Assembly (NCBI GenBank): GCA_024509875.1
Contig: JAMPIV010014132.1
Coordinates: forward strand, 233,501-297,500
Direction of reading: 5' to 3'
From: Oreohelix idahoensis
Lineage: Eukaryota > Mollusca > Gastropoda > Stylommatophora > Oreohelicidae
Length of the DNA: 64,000 bases
Shown piece after piece: positions 1 through 11,574 of this stretch. How positions within the stretch are numbered: position 1 is the first letter of the stretch; each line of letters begins with the position of its first letter. The position numbers were made by a program, and so were the translations under genes. The notes below the pieces were generated by a model. It had not been told where the DNA came from. It worked only from the letters and a program-made list of their open reading frames with translations, and did not search any database.

Positions 1-28
1 GCATTTTCCAGATGGTAGCACTAAAAAG

Positions 29-3000
29 ATGCCCTTTGTCATAAGTGGGAAAGCCAGGTCTCCGAACGAAAACACTCGCCCTCTTGAAGACAGGTGTGAT
101 CAGACATCAGCGTTGCGTAATGACGGGGTTCTGAACGATGACACTTGTGACTCTTTGTTATCAGAAACAGCTGCTACGCCAGAAGATTGCGATAATAATA
201 ATGATGATAATGATAAAGTCGTAGATGCGAGTGTCCACGATGATGATCTAAGTGGCAACGCCTCGGATAAAGACGATGACCAAATAGAGTGCGCAGAATG
301 CAGCAAAGTGTTCTGTAACTTGCAAAAATACATGGACCACACGTGCTACAGATCGCAAGTGGCTTCTAGAACTTTGGCGGCAAATGTCAAAGCCATATCT
401 TCCTCTTCCACGTATGACTTCCATAACGAAGAATCTAGATCTATTGTCGAGAGTTTCCACGGGAAAATTGTATTCAACCAAAACGGGTCGGCTTATATTT
501 TTGAGGGCAATAGTCTTGATCATTACACGGACGCAGATTTGAACTTACTGCCTGACTCTATAGTTGTCTCTGAAGGCCAGTCTGTGTTATCCATTGACTC
601 CTGCATACCCCAGATCCACAGCATTTCCTTCTTTCCAAAGAGGGATTCCTCTTCTGTGTTTAGCTATGCCTCAAGTAGCTTTCATCAGTCGGTGCCCTGT
701 AAATCTAGTCTGTCCTTACAAAGATATCATGTTTTTGATATAGGGACGCCAGAGGCCAGTGGAATCCTGCACATGTTCCCAAAGCATGCAGTACACAAAC
801 ATTGTGCTGGACAAATTCTTATGTGCGTGATTTGTAAACTTATATTCGGGAAATCAAAATCCTTCGTACATCATGCAATATATTATCATTCAATGGATTT
901 AAGCCAGAATGAAAAAGTCTTACTTTGTCAGAATAATATTTCAGTTATTAATCACGTTAGTGGACAAAACAATCAGCCAAAATTGTCCGTGTTATATCCG
1001 ATGGCTGAGTTAAGCACTAGGCCATCAGACCTTAAGAATGTTTTCATGTTTTCAAGAAGGAAAATAACAGATTTTATACCCAATGGAGGTATCACCGACT
1101 CAGAAGCGGTACTGTCTGTTAGGGATTATGACTCGGGCACATTCCCTTCTCAAGGGACATCACAAAACAGGAGCCCTTATTATGAGCAGCAGAAGTTCAA
1201 CCTTGCTCCGAAAGGAGAGCCTATTTCAGGCTCAATGGAGCGGTCTTCCACACCAGTTGCTATTAAACATAACATTAAAAAGGAGAATTGTACGAGGTCA
1301 TCTCCTCCAGCACCGTCTGTGATTTCGGATGGGGAAGGGTCACATGCTAGTCATCTTTTTCAGGCATCTCAGGCTGCCACTCATGAGACACCTGGTACTT
1401 TAAGACTCAAGATGTCGCCATCAACACAACGTGCATCGTCTTCACCATCTTCTTCAGGGTCAGACTCTTTCTTGCAGGCTCCTTCCTCGGTGCCGAATCT
1501 TCTGGTATCGTCGATACCATCCTTAGTTATGTCATCGGCAAATTCATCAAACATTCATGCACAGCTACATTTTTCATCTGCGTCTTCGTCGTCGTTACAA
1601 ACAATGGGTCTTCAGATGCCACATTATCTGTGTACATGCGATGAACACCCTCAAGGTAGAGCTCACGGGGTAGAATGTCCAAAATGTGACATGGTGCTCA
1701 GTTCGTCCCAGTCTTTAGGGGGTCACATGACTATGACACACTCGAGAAACTCGTGCAAGACCCTGAAATGCCCAAAGTGCAACTGGCACTACAAGTACCA
1801 GGAGACGCTGGAGATCCACATGAAGGAAAAACATCTGGACACTGATGCCCAGTGCGTCTACTGCTTGACAAACCAGGCCCATCCGAGGTTGGCCAGAGGA
1901 GAGTCATACTCTTGTGGATATAAGCCATACAGATGCGAAGTATGCAACTACTCCACCACTACAAAGGGCAACCTCAGCATTCACATGCAGTCGGATAAGC
2001 ACATAAACAACATGCAGGATCTTGCTAATGGTGGCGCTGAGCTAAAAATTCAGCCTCAACAGCCTCTGGCTACGGCACCTCTGCCAACTACTGCATCGGC
2101 GCCATTACAGAATAGTACGCAATCATTCTCACAGGATGATTGCCAGCTGAAGAAAATAAAACAGAAACAATCTTTCAGGTGTGACGTTTGCAGCTATGAG
2201 ACCTCTGTAGCCAGGAATTTACGAATCCATATGACAAGTGAGAAGCATACCCACAACATGTTGGTGATGACGCAGAGCATTAACCACCTACATCAGGACA
2301 TCACACTCCATCAGATGAGTCAGATGAACCAACTCCTTGCCATTAACCAGCAAGAACAGGCTGCACGATATGCCGCTGTCAGCTCCCATCTGTCCAATCC
2401 TATGTTTTCCTATGAACCGACTGCTATGTTGATGCCATCAGCGTCCAGCCAGTCTCCTTCAGGTTTTGAGATCCCAATGAACTTGTCCAAAGAGAACGGG
2501 GTAGATGAATGTGAAGGTCTAGTGTCAAGAAAGGACGCCACAAAGATGTTTCAATGCTGCATATGCTACAGGTATGGTTCTGACAGCATGGAAAACGTCC
2601 ACAGTCACATCCAATACGACAGAACAAAGTCCATGAACTCGGATGCTTATGTTACATTCAGCAATGGTACCTACCACTGCAACCTCTGCAGTTACAAAAC
2701 ACACCTGAAAGCCAACTTCCAGCTTCACTGCAAAACTGACAAACATCTTCAGAAGCTTCAGTTGGTCAATCATATAATGGAAGGTGGGGCTGAGAACGAG
2801 TGGAGGCTCACCCACTCAAGCTCGTCCATGCAAATTTGCTGCAACGCCTGCAGCTTCTACGCAAATTCCATTTATAAGATGCAGCTTCATTTAAGCACCA
2901 TTCAGCATGAATCATGCGCTCAGCTTTTCAGGCATCTCCAGTTGCTTGATCATGCAACACCAGCACCAGCCCCAGGTAAGGTGCGCTATTACCAGTGCTC

Positions 3001-3167
3001 ACTTTGTGTTGCCAACGTGCACACTAAACAGAGACTTATAATCCACTCCAGATCACCCCAACACGTCTGCAATGAGCAGTCTCTGCCACAAGGTCACGTG
3101 TCCATTTTTGATGTTTACCTCATGAAGGAAATGGCAGAGGGAGAAACTATCAACTTTGAGGATGAAG
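29..3167 (+). CDS. ZFHX: ZFHX3/4-type zinc-finger homeobox transcription factor, large N-terminal zinc-finger exon (partial gene)
   Basis: Nuclear multi-zinc-finger homeodomain transcription factor of the ATBF1 family; this exon carries only the N-terminal fingers, and the homeodomains lie in exons outside the window. Ten finger-like motifs are visible (numbering from the ATG at 29): C88/C91-H104/C106, C266/C269-H282/H287, C550/C553, C581/C584, C636/C639, C718/C721, C843/C846, C884/C887, C938/C941 and C990/C993. The block from about 548 to 660, including 'KCPKCNWHYKY' and 'CGYKPYRCEVCNYSTTTKG', is near-identical to vertebrate ZFHX3/4, and 'NGSAYIFEG' (152-160) is another family hallmark. Ser-rich linkers occupy 420-530. 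The frame stays open to the left edge, so an upstream start is possible, but ATG 29 places the first finger where the family has it. The exon ends in phase 1 at a GTAAGT donor; beyond it the frame runs only ten more residues. The exon appears intact. Confidence 0.96.
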
Positions 3168-3173
3168 GTAAGT
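3165..3173 (+). other. Splice donor of the ZFHX exon
   Basis: AAG|GTAAGT, a perfect consensus 5' splice site with the intron starting at 3168. It follows the tenth finger and an acidic stretch, and it cuts codon 1047 after its first base (phase 1). Confidence 0.9.
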
Positions 3174-3216
3174 GCCTACGCCATGTTTCATTCTGAATTC
3201 TTTTAATCCTTTTTTT

Positions 3217-4013
3217 TCTGAGTGCTTTTGTTACATGTTTTATTCTATTCTTTTATTACATATTTTATATTGAATGCTTTTGTTACATGTTTTATAGTGA
3301 GTGCTTTTGTTACATGTTTTATAGTGAGTGCTTTTGTTGCATGTTTTATACTGAGTGCTTTTGTTACATGTTTTATAGGGAGTGTTTTTGTTAAAAATAT
3401 TTTATACTGAGTGCTTTTGCTGCATGTTTTATTCTGTTCTTTTATTACATGTTTTATATTGAGTACTTTTGTTACATGTTTTATATTGAGTGCTTTTGTT
3501 ACATGTTTTATATTGAGTGTTTTTGTTACATGTTTTATGTAGAATGCTTTTGTTACATGTTTTATATAGAGTGCTTTTGTTATAAATTTTAAATTGATTG
3601 CTTTTGTTACATGTTTTATACTGAGTGCTTTTGTTAAATGTTTTATACTGGGTGCTTTTGTTTCATGTTTTATACTGAGTGCTGTTGTTACATGTTTTAT
3701 TGTGAGTGCTTTTCTTACATGTTTTGCACTGAGTTTTTTTGTTACATGTTTTATTCTGAATGCTTTTATCATATGTTTTATACTTAGTGCTTGTGTTACA
3801 TGTTTTATTCTGTTCTTTTGTTACATGTTTTATATTCAGTGCTTTTGTTACATGTTATACTGAGTACTTTTGTGACATGTTTTATTCTGAGTGCTTTTGA
3901 TACGTGTTTTATATTAATTGCTTTTGTTACATGTTTTATACTGAGTGCTTTTGTTACATGTTTTATACTGAGTGCTTTTGTTACATATTTTATACTGAGT
4001 GATTTTATTACTG
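3217..4013. repeat. 27-bp minisatellite, about 29 copies
   Basis: Tandem units of about 27 bp with core TTTTGTTACATGTTTTATA followed by CTGAGTGC. Copies differ by scattered substitutions. Because 27 is a multiple of three and the unit is AT-rich, both strands show long open frames (for example a nine-residue IKHVTKALS repeat on the minus strand). These are by-products of the repeat, not genes. The array starts about 50 bp inside the ZFHX intron. Diverged copies of the same unit reappear at 14,717-14,830. Confidence 0.95.
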
Positions 4014-6060
4014 TCACATATGAAAAAGTGCAGCTAGTTTTCATTCCCTTTTGCTCCCCTCCCCCCCCCCCTTTCAAGTATATTTTTTGCTACAGGAACG
4101 CCGGTTTCACTAGTGCAATAAACACGTGAGCTGTTTGAGCAATTAGCACGGTGAAACAGAGAGCAGAGCGCGGAGCATGGCGTAATTGATTCTTTGATCA
4201 AGGGAACACATGGGATGAGTCCAGGCGTTTAATAGTTTCTTTGAAGATTCAAGGGGGCGATCAGTCTGAGACGTATATTGGAGTGTTACATTTTCAGTGT
4301 AATTAAACTTACGAGTTTGAGACGCGGCAGAGGTGGTAATATTTCCTTTCATACAAGAATCGAACGGCAAAGTGGCTCGGGTCTGGCATAGGTGTGACTT
4401 TCGCATTAAAGGGCGATTGAACGAAATTTATCAATATATATACCAGGTCGCTCAAATAGCCATTTATCAGTTGCTCGGATATTTATCTGAAACCACTAGC
4501 TCGAATATTCTAGTATTTCTCGTACAGAGTGAAAATTATTAGAATTCTCGTGGAGTGTTTCATTTTTCTGATTGCGGTAATTTATATTTCTAGTCTTTAA
4601 GTGATTTAGTGTGTTAAAGACTTTAGTTCATTATATTTCACTGAGATTTTCTGTGCTAATTAAATAACTTATAGCTAAATTTTCCAGCCGTAAAGTAAAT
4701 TTAATTACTCGCTATTTTCCCAGTAAGAGATGGTTTAAATTGACTAGTACATACATTAAATAACTGTCTACTGACGGCATATATTATTTACTGATATCCA
4801 TTTTATGTAATTTTACGAATGACTAACGTTCATATCACCCGTTAAATAAACGACAGGTTAAGCTAGCCACGTGTGTTTTAAATCTAATTTATAACAGAGC
4901 GGTGAAGAGGTTCTATTTTAACACGTGTTAGATATGAGACTGATAATTTGGTTAAAATGTGTATATATTCTTTCTATAATCTAGGCTGATCAAACCTGAG
5001 TACTAGCGGCTTTCTTATGGCCATATGAACTTACGATCACATGAACTTATAATATCATATAAGCATCCAGATATATTTAATGAGCTTCTTGCTGTGACCT
5101 GTGCGGTCCTTTTACCTCATTTTGTCATGAGAGAAAACCAGAACAGAAACATTAAATTATAATCTTAACTAGAACAGAACTATTACCAGATTTATTTAGA
5201 TCAATCTCATCAGCCAGCTGGACGAAATATATCGTCAGCAACATTTGTATAACTTACCATAGTGTCCCAGCCACTTGAAGCTAGGCACCTAGGAACTATC
5301 TATGTTCTATTCATCCTACATCGGCGATCACCACGTATGAACCTTACTCCCACCAACTGAAGGCAGAGATAACTTATTGTATCCAGGACAAAATTAAAAC
5401 ACCGACACTAGCGATTCCCGTGAAATTTGCAGTCAGCAATTACGGCGAATCTGGGGCTTGATTCGGCACAACTCAATTTTGACAATACATAGTCTTATTA
5501 CTTATTAGTGTATTTCCTTGGAATGCCTGCAACAGCTACTGGGGTAAGCAAAAATCTGAAAGTGGCCACTGAATGAATGTGAATTGGATGAACAGAGAAA
5601 GAAACTTATGTCTTTGATTACCATCAGTATACTTATATGGTTTCTTCTTTTTTTTTGTCTCACTAATCTGAGTAGTCACGGGATAACTTACATTTAGAAC
5701 CTGTTCTTTTCCCATACTGACTATCTCATAACTTGATGTTAACTGTTTGATCTTTTGGGGTTAATTAACCTCTGTTGGGATCTTCTTTCTTTTCCTTTAC
5801 CAAAGGGGAGAACCTATTTGATTAATTGTCATTTGTCTGTAAACCATGATCTAGTTATGTATTTGATTTATGTTGTTATTTTCTATTGATAATACACTTA
5901 ATTAACCTTTAGTTACAGTGTCGGTCAACCCTTATTCATTATATGTAATTCATAGTTATTTTTCACGTTCGTGCGTATTTGTCACAGAATTGTGCGCATG
6001 TGAGTGCAGTGTAACTTGTATTTCTTACAGGGAGAGAAAGTACGTCTGATTTAAAGTTAG
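4014..6060. other. AT-rich sequence without a recognised gene
   Basis: About 2 kb containing a C-run near 4,060-4,071 and no convincing open frame. It lies between the 27-bp array and element A1. Because the array's unit returns just beyond A1's right flank (14,717), this stretch plus 14,531-14,716 could be one older insertion into the array, later split by A1. I could not find its ends. Confidence 0.5.
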
Positions 6061-6065
6061 TCGTC

Positions 6066-8473
6066 TGTCGTGAAATATTCTAATCCCCATATATAAATTA
6101 AAACGTAAATGTAAAGCCTAACAAATAACTTCAATAAAAGGAAAGAAGAATGGTAAAGAACAGTGCTGTCACAATGACTGTACTGGAAATCCCCCTTGTT
6201 TTCTCCTGCGTCTGCAAATTGTAACGTTTCACGTTGATAGTAAAAGCCTTCTGAAGCATACACGCGTTTCCCCAACACAATAAAATGTGTACTCCATTTC
6301 TAAGAAAAACCTTGAGATACGCAAGATGACCTAGATTTGAGATTCCATTCATGTCTTTTTATACACTACGTTACCTAAAACGAAAGACAGATGGACTAAA
6401 GATAGAAAGAAGGGAGGGCTGAAAGCAGGGACACATGCAACACTAAACACGCGTCGCGCGATACACAATTGCTGCCATCACGCGTGTAAGGCCACATGCA
6501 CTAGTTTTTTTCAAATCGACAGTGATAAAAAACACTACCCATACCAGAGTTAGGTTTTAAAATCCTGAAAAACGCTTATTAGGAAATATGACATTATACT
6601 GGTTTACGTTTGAAAACATTACAGTACCCAGACACCACATCGTTTTCGAAGTAAATAGGAGGTAGAAGAAAGTGCATATTTTGAACGCAGCCACCTAGCT
6701 CCTTTAAATTTGTATATTTGGGTTCCTTAGGACTTGCTGACAAAAAATATGTTAAACGTTACGCAAATAGTCTAGGAATTACCAAATTATAGCCAAAAGA
6801 AATAGTGAGGGATGTCAGACAACACCCAAATCAGAATCGCTCAGTGGCAGATTTTCACCCCACCATTGTACGGGAAATAGGCTGACATGTTACCTCCTAT
6901 TTGATTGGCGGAAAATAAATGTAAGGCTAAACACGATTAGTCGGACTATAAATACTACTTCTTTGTTGTTAGGGGAAACGTGAGTAGGAGTACTTTTTTG
7001 AAAAGCTGTGTAAACATGGCATGATTGGTTAGACCTGCCAATATAGTCAATTAGAGGCGTCAGGTCAACACCACATTTGCAAATAAACTTACTACAGAAT
7101 CAGTGCGTTGAGCACCAGTGCATATTTTGCTAAATAAAAGCCTGGGACATCGGCAGATCGAAATTGTGCTATATTCATTGCCGGTCAACGTAATTCTGTG
7201 TTATTTCCATGAATTGTGGTAAGCTTGAAATATTTGACATCTTTTAATGAAAATTGAATGTAAATTGATAATTTATGTCTGTATATATGTGTGGTTCAGT
7301 AGCGAACATGAGGTAAAGCCTATATAATGCTCCAGCCTGAACAGAAGGTGTCGGAGGAAAGAAAACTACATGGAATTGCCAAACAGTACACTGCCACCTA
7401 TATTATTGACTAGAAAGAAATAATGCTGGAATTGCAGAGGCGTAGTAACCATTAGGGAGGAATATACTGGTGAAAATTGTTTCAGATGAAGATAGCAGTT
7501 GGCCTACCGCTCTGAACTCAGTGTTTGTTATGTATTGTGCTCAGTGTAGAAATAGAGTATAAATTAGTTCTGAAGTAGGAGGTACAACCTTCTTGTTTCA
7601 GGGACTGTGGTCCTAAAGCTATTGAGCAGTGCCTGGTCAGAGCTTTGCTGAATCCAGAGGCGGACAGCATACTCCTTGGTCCATATAGCAAACAGTGAGG
7701 TGTCTCCAGAACACAGGGGAGCAATCGAGCAGAGGAGTCTTTTCCTGCCGCCATCACGAAAGTTAAGCCTATGTGGCCAGCTGAGCTCAACATTATGTAA
7801 CCCCATCTTAAACTAACATTATATAAAAATAAGAGGGGAAATTAATTGTTTTAATGAACGGAACTGAGAACATCTCCAATACTAGTTCCAACAGAAATAA
7901 ACACTTGAAGTCATGATGACAAATACCAACATAGCTTGAAAAAAACAACACCAGTATTACCTCATATTACCACTACACATTTGACACACATAGGATAAGA
8001 TTAATAAAATATGTCACTACAAGATTCATATTGATAAATTCTGTACATATAACTTGTAATTAAAAGTGATTGTGATTCCTGGTTCACTTTGTATTTGAAT
8101 CAGGACACATATATATTAATGAAAAGTGCTTAATACATATTGATATTTGAAAATTTACCAGTGACTCATTTAAGATAGTCTTATAGAATGGTACAGGTGT
8201 GTGAGTGTCACAGTGTTGTCAAGTGTGGTGGAATAAATTGACTTGTTTATCTGTCTGTTGTTGTTGTGACTTACACTTCATCATATACATACCCTAGACA
8301 TTCAACGTAGTCATCACTATATTCAAGAATAATTCTGACTGAGGTATAAATATGTGGTAGCAAGTAAGGTCATCTATAATACACTACCCTTATTAGATAT
8401 AGATACCTTCACAGCTGATCTCAGTCAGTACACTAAGTCCCCTATAAATATTTATATATCCCACTTTACCACA
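6066..8473 (+). repeat. 5' LTR of element A1
   Basis: Begins TGTCGTGAAATATTC and ends CCACTTTACCACA. It matches 12,119-14,525 almost base for base, with most differences in the first 250 bp. The junction to internal sequence is fixed by comparison with the 3' LTR: after ...CCACA the 5' copy continues TATATTGGG and the 3' copy continues TCGTCCAG. No gene lies inside; short open frames here are shadows. Confidence 0.95.
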
Positions 8474-8478
8474 TATAT

Positions 8479-8496
8479 TGGGGGCTCGTCCGGGAT
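8479..8496 (+). other. Primer-binding site, tRNA-Pro type
   Basis: TGGGGGCTCGTCCGGGAT, five bases after the 5' LTR. It is complementary to the 3' end of tRNA-Pro ending CCA and is the same 18-nt site known from gammaretroviruses that prime with tRNA-Pro. Confidence 0.9.
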
Positions 8497-8662
8497 TTTG
8501 AATCTTTCCCTATTAAAAATATTGGGGTTAATTCACTTCAGGGAATAATAGAAATAAAAAAAAGTATCCTTGGGTGAAAATAAATAAGGTTGAGCTCTCA
8601 GTGCCTGTAGTGTCCTTAGATAAATATTGATAGATTGAATTGTTACATTTGCATGATAGACA

Positions 8663-9976
8663 ATGGCCGACTTGGCAAAATTTCGATCTGCTGCTGTACA
8701 GACTGCGAAAGAGTTAGGAATGGACGGGCAAATTATGATTTCTTATGTCACTGCTGAATGTGACAAATATATTGAACGGGAAGAAAGAAGATTAGAAAAA
8801 GAGGCCGAAAGAAAGTTAGAGGCTGAAATTAAGAAGAAACAATTTGAGGCTGAGGCTGAGGCTAAGAGGTTGCAGATTGAGGCTGAGGCTAAGAGGTTGC
8901 AGATTGAGGCTGACAAAGAGGCTAAAGCATTGGAAGCCGAGGAAAGAAGACAGGCTGCAGAAAGAGAAGAGAAGAAATTAGCTGCAGAAAGAGAAGACAA
9001 GAGATTAGCTGCAGAAAGGGAAGCAGAAGATAAAAGATTACAAAGGGAACATGAGTTACGACTAAGGGAGTTTGAGTTTCAAGGCCATGCTCCTGAAAAT
9101 GGTGCCAGTCCCTTTACCTCTGATGCCACTGCTAGCCAGGGAGCCTCAACCTCAGCTATGAATTTTCATTTAGATCATTTTGTTGAGAAAGACGATGATA
9201 TTGAGAGCTATCTAAATAGATATGAACTATTAGCTACCACATATGGGTTAGAGAGAGAAAGGTGGAGCTTAAAGTTATCTCAAGGACTTCGTGGGGCAGC
9301 TTATGAAGTTTTTGCTAAAATGAGCAGAGGTGATCAGGAAAATTATGACATGCTAAAGCAGGCTCTTTTGTTAAGATATGAAAAGAACGCAGAATTTTAT
9401 AGGAAAAAATTTAGGAATGCTAAACTACTGTCAGGTGAAACCTACCACCAGTTCTCTGCACGAATAGAGACATACTTGGAGAAATGGACTTCTCTGGGGA
9501 AAACCCAAGATCTTAAGGAAATGGTCCTTATTGAACAATTAAGAGAGTCCATGGCTCCAGACCTGAGAAAGTTTCTCATGGAACAAGGTGCAGAGAGGCT
9601 GGGTGAGTTGCTAAATGTTGCTGAAAGGTATCAAGCAGCTCAAGCAGAGGTAACAGGTAATAAAAAGAAACAGGTGGATAATTTTAGGGCACCACAGAAC
9701 TTTAATAAATTTGATCCTAGGGATCAAAACAAAGGTAAGCACCAGTTTGATAGGCCACGGTATGAAAATAAAAATAAATTCCCACAATTCGATGAAAGGA
9801 AATATGATGAAAGAAAATCTTTCAACCAAGGAAAAAGGTGGTGTAAAAATTGTCAGATGGACAATCATGACACTGACCGTTGCAGAAGGAAACCTGTGTA
9901 TATGGCACCCTTCAGGTCAGGTCGACCTCAAGACAGGAGGAGGATATTATGTTGGATACCACTCCAGAAGAGATGA
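8663..9976 (+). CDS. gag: Gag polyprotein of element A1 (coiled coil, SCAN-like capsid, CCHC knuckle)
   Basis: Structural protein forming the retrotransposon particle; 437 codons, uninterrupted. Residues about 30-135 are a highly charged coiled coil with repeated units such as EAEAKRLQI. Residues about 165-335 are a helical capsid region with the feel of the SCAN/Gmr1 Gag fold (FVEKDDDIESYLNRYE, then ETYHQFSARIETYLEKW). A basic, Asn-rich tail follows, with one zinc knuckle C394-X2-C397-X4-H402-X4-C407. The start ATG GCC GAC lies 166 bases after the primer site and is conserved in A3. The reading frame for the remaining pol overlaps the 3' end of gag in another frame, where protease would be expected but is absent. 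Assignment as Gag is firm; the SCAN relationship is inferred from pattern only. Confidence 0.9.
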   Translation: MADLAKFRSAAVQTAKELGMDGQIMISYVTAECDKYIEREERRLEKEAERKLEAEIKKKQFEAEAEAKRLQIEAEAKRLQIEADKEAKALEAEERRQAAEREEKKLAAEREDKRLAAEREAEDKRLQREHELRLREFEFQGHAPENGASPFTSDATASQGASTSAMNFHLDHFVEKDDDIESYLNRYELLATTYGLERERWSLKLSQGLRGAAYEVFAKMSRGDQENYDMLKQALLLRYEKNAEFYRKKFRNAKLLSGETYHQFSARIETYLEKWTSLGKTQDLKEMVLIEQLRESMAPDLRKFLMEQGAERLGELLNVAERYQAAQAEVTGNKKKQVDNFRAPQNFNKFDPRDQNKGKHQFDRPRYENKNKFPQFDERKYDERKSFNQGKRWCKNCQMDNHDTDRCRRKPVYMAPFRSGRPQDRRRILCWIPLQKR

Positions 9977-10330
9977 GGAAGGCACAGGCTGGGGATAAAA
10001 CACTCAAGCCTTGTTTCAGGAAATTGTCAACTTGTCATACAACTCCAGGCAAGGGAGATTTTTACATGAAAAACAAGTTGATGTATAGGAAGACTGGAGC
10101 TAGATCCAAAGGTCAGGGACAGCTGGTACTTCCTAAAAGATAAAGGACAGAATTAATAAGGAGCCTACATGTGAAACCAGATGGGGACCATGAGAAAATA
10201 GGTACCATCATTCAAAAGGTGGCTCACAATTATTATTGGCCCAAGCAAGATGGGACATTGAGAATTTTGTAGAAAGGTGTAGCATAGCACATGAGGGAAC
10301 ACCCACAAGTGGGAACATTGATCAGGACCT
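9880..10330 (+). pseudogene. Integrase N-terminal zinc region remnant (element A1)
   Basis: A frame overlapping the end of gag reads into LDTTPEEMRKAQAGDKTLKP and a stretch resembling the lead-in to Ty3/gypsy integrases. A stop at 10,141-10,143 interrupts it. Beyond the stop, LHVKPDGDHEKIG and HNYYWPK resemble the HHCC zinc domain, but the second Cys pair is incomplete. No protease motif (D-S/T-G) is found between gag and this region. The A3 copy at 48,853-49,329 reads through the position of this stop, so the stop is private to A1. Confidence 0.7.
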
Positions 10331-10650
10331 GGACACGCCACGGGGCAAAATTAGGCCTGAAAATAAAAAGAAAAATAGATTTGATAAAGTGGACCAAATG
10401 GAATGGGAAGCCCCTTTTCACGGACAAGCTTCACTTAACTGTTTTACAATGGCCACTATGCGGAGAGTGCAAAAAGATGTCTTACCCCAGGATAAGCCGA
10501 AAATCCCTCAATCGGACTTAAACAAACTGGAGGAAGAGGATGTAGAGAGGAAATCTCTCATCAAGAATTGTAAGTGGGGAGAAAGCCCCAAAAGAAAAAT
10601 TGGTAGCGGTCGTTTTGTGAATGATAATTCTGGGAAGAAAAATCATCACT
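10331..10650 (+). other. Unassigned segment replacing the integrase catalytic core (element A1)
   Basis: Between the integrase zinc remnant and the GPY domain, where about 150 residues of DDE core should be, lie about 320 bp that I do not recognise. Translated in two frames joined across a C-run (10,483-10,486), it contains WNGKPLFTDKLHLTVLQW, then C-X2-C in PLCGECKKM, then NKLEEEDVERKSLIKN. The same segment is present in A3 (about 48,560-48,860, minus strand), where the C-run has one more C and the frame stays open. It could be a captured sequence or a rapidly changed pol remnant. Confidence 0.5.
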
Positions 10651-10785
10651 ATAGAGCTTCGAGTGGAAGAGACCATACCGGTGCATGGACAAATAGGTCC
10701 ACACAATTAAAGGTCCATATGTAGCTTTGTTAAGAACGTGGACTGATGAAAAGGCAGAGGAAAACATTACATCTCATACCAATAT

Positions 10786-11574
10786 GTGAATGAGCTGACC
10801 ACTCGTTTAAAAACTGGCTGGAAACTTGCCAATGAAAATTTGAAACAAGCCAGGAAGAAACATGCTGCCTATTATAACAGGAAGGCGAAAGACAGAAATT
10901 TGGCTGTGGGAGAGAAAGTACTGCTTCTTTTGCCCGGGAGTCAGAATAAGTTACAGATTGGATGGCAAGGTCCATATACAGTTCTAGAGAAGGTGTCTAG
11001 AACAAATTATAAGATAGATAAGAAGGGGAAAGAAAAAATCTATCATGTGAATCTCCTGAAGAAATATTTGGAAAGAGAACATCAGGAAGAGACACACTTG
11101 TTGACCTTGTCCATTGCCATGGAGATGAAAAAGGAACCACTTTCATCATTTGAATATCCATTACACCCCTGTGAGACAGCGGCACAGGTGAAAATCAGTA
11201 CACATTTAACGAAAACTCAGAAAGAGAGAGTGCAACAGGTTCTAGATAATCATGCAGAGGTGTTAACAGACCGACCAGGACATACAAACTTATTGGAATA
11301 TGATATGAAACTGATAGACCCCACACCTGTCTGTATGAAACCATATTCGATTCCTTTTGCTAAGGAGAAAGCTTTGAAGGAAGAGATAAACTATTTGTTG
11401 AAGGAAGGAATTATTTCACACAGTGAATCTTCGTATAGTTCCGGTGTTGTACTCTTAAGGAAGCCCTCTGGAGAACATAGACTCTGTATAGATTACAGGA
11501 GACTGAATGCTATTACAGAAGGACAGGTGGATCCATTGCCGGATACAAATCAATTTGTTTGCCAGGCTAAATAA
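10786..11574 (+). pseudogene. pol: Integrase C-terminal (GPY) domain followed in frame by the RT N-terminus (element A1)
   Basis: The frame opens in the last helices of integrase (ARKKHAAYYNRKAKDR), then the GPY/F domain (IGWQGPYTVLEKVSRTNY, about 10,955-11,010) and KIYHVNLLKKYLERE. After a short linker it continues without a stop into reverse transcriptase: LTDRPGHTNLLEYDMKL, KPYSIPFAKEKALKEEI, SSYSSGVVLLRKPSGEHRLC and IDYRRLNAIT. It ends at 11,574 through a one-base insertion near 11,552, just before motif A. The frame directly proves integrase upstream of RT in this family. The RT palm lies beyond the break and is not readable here. Confidence 0.88.

Noticed and set aside
3245..4129. Several long open frames on both strands (up to 175 codons)
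   Set aside because: They are produced by the 27-bp period, a multiple of three; the translations are nine-residue repeats without a domain.
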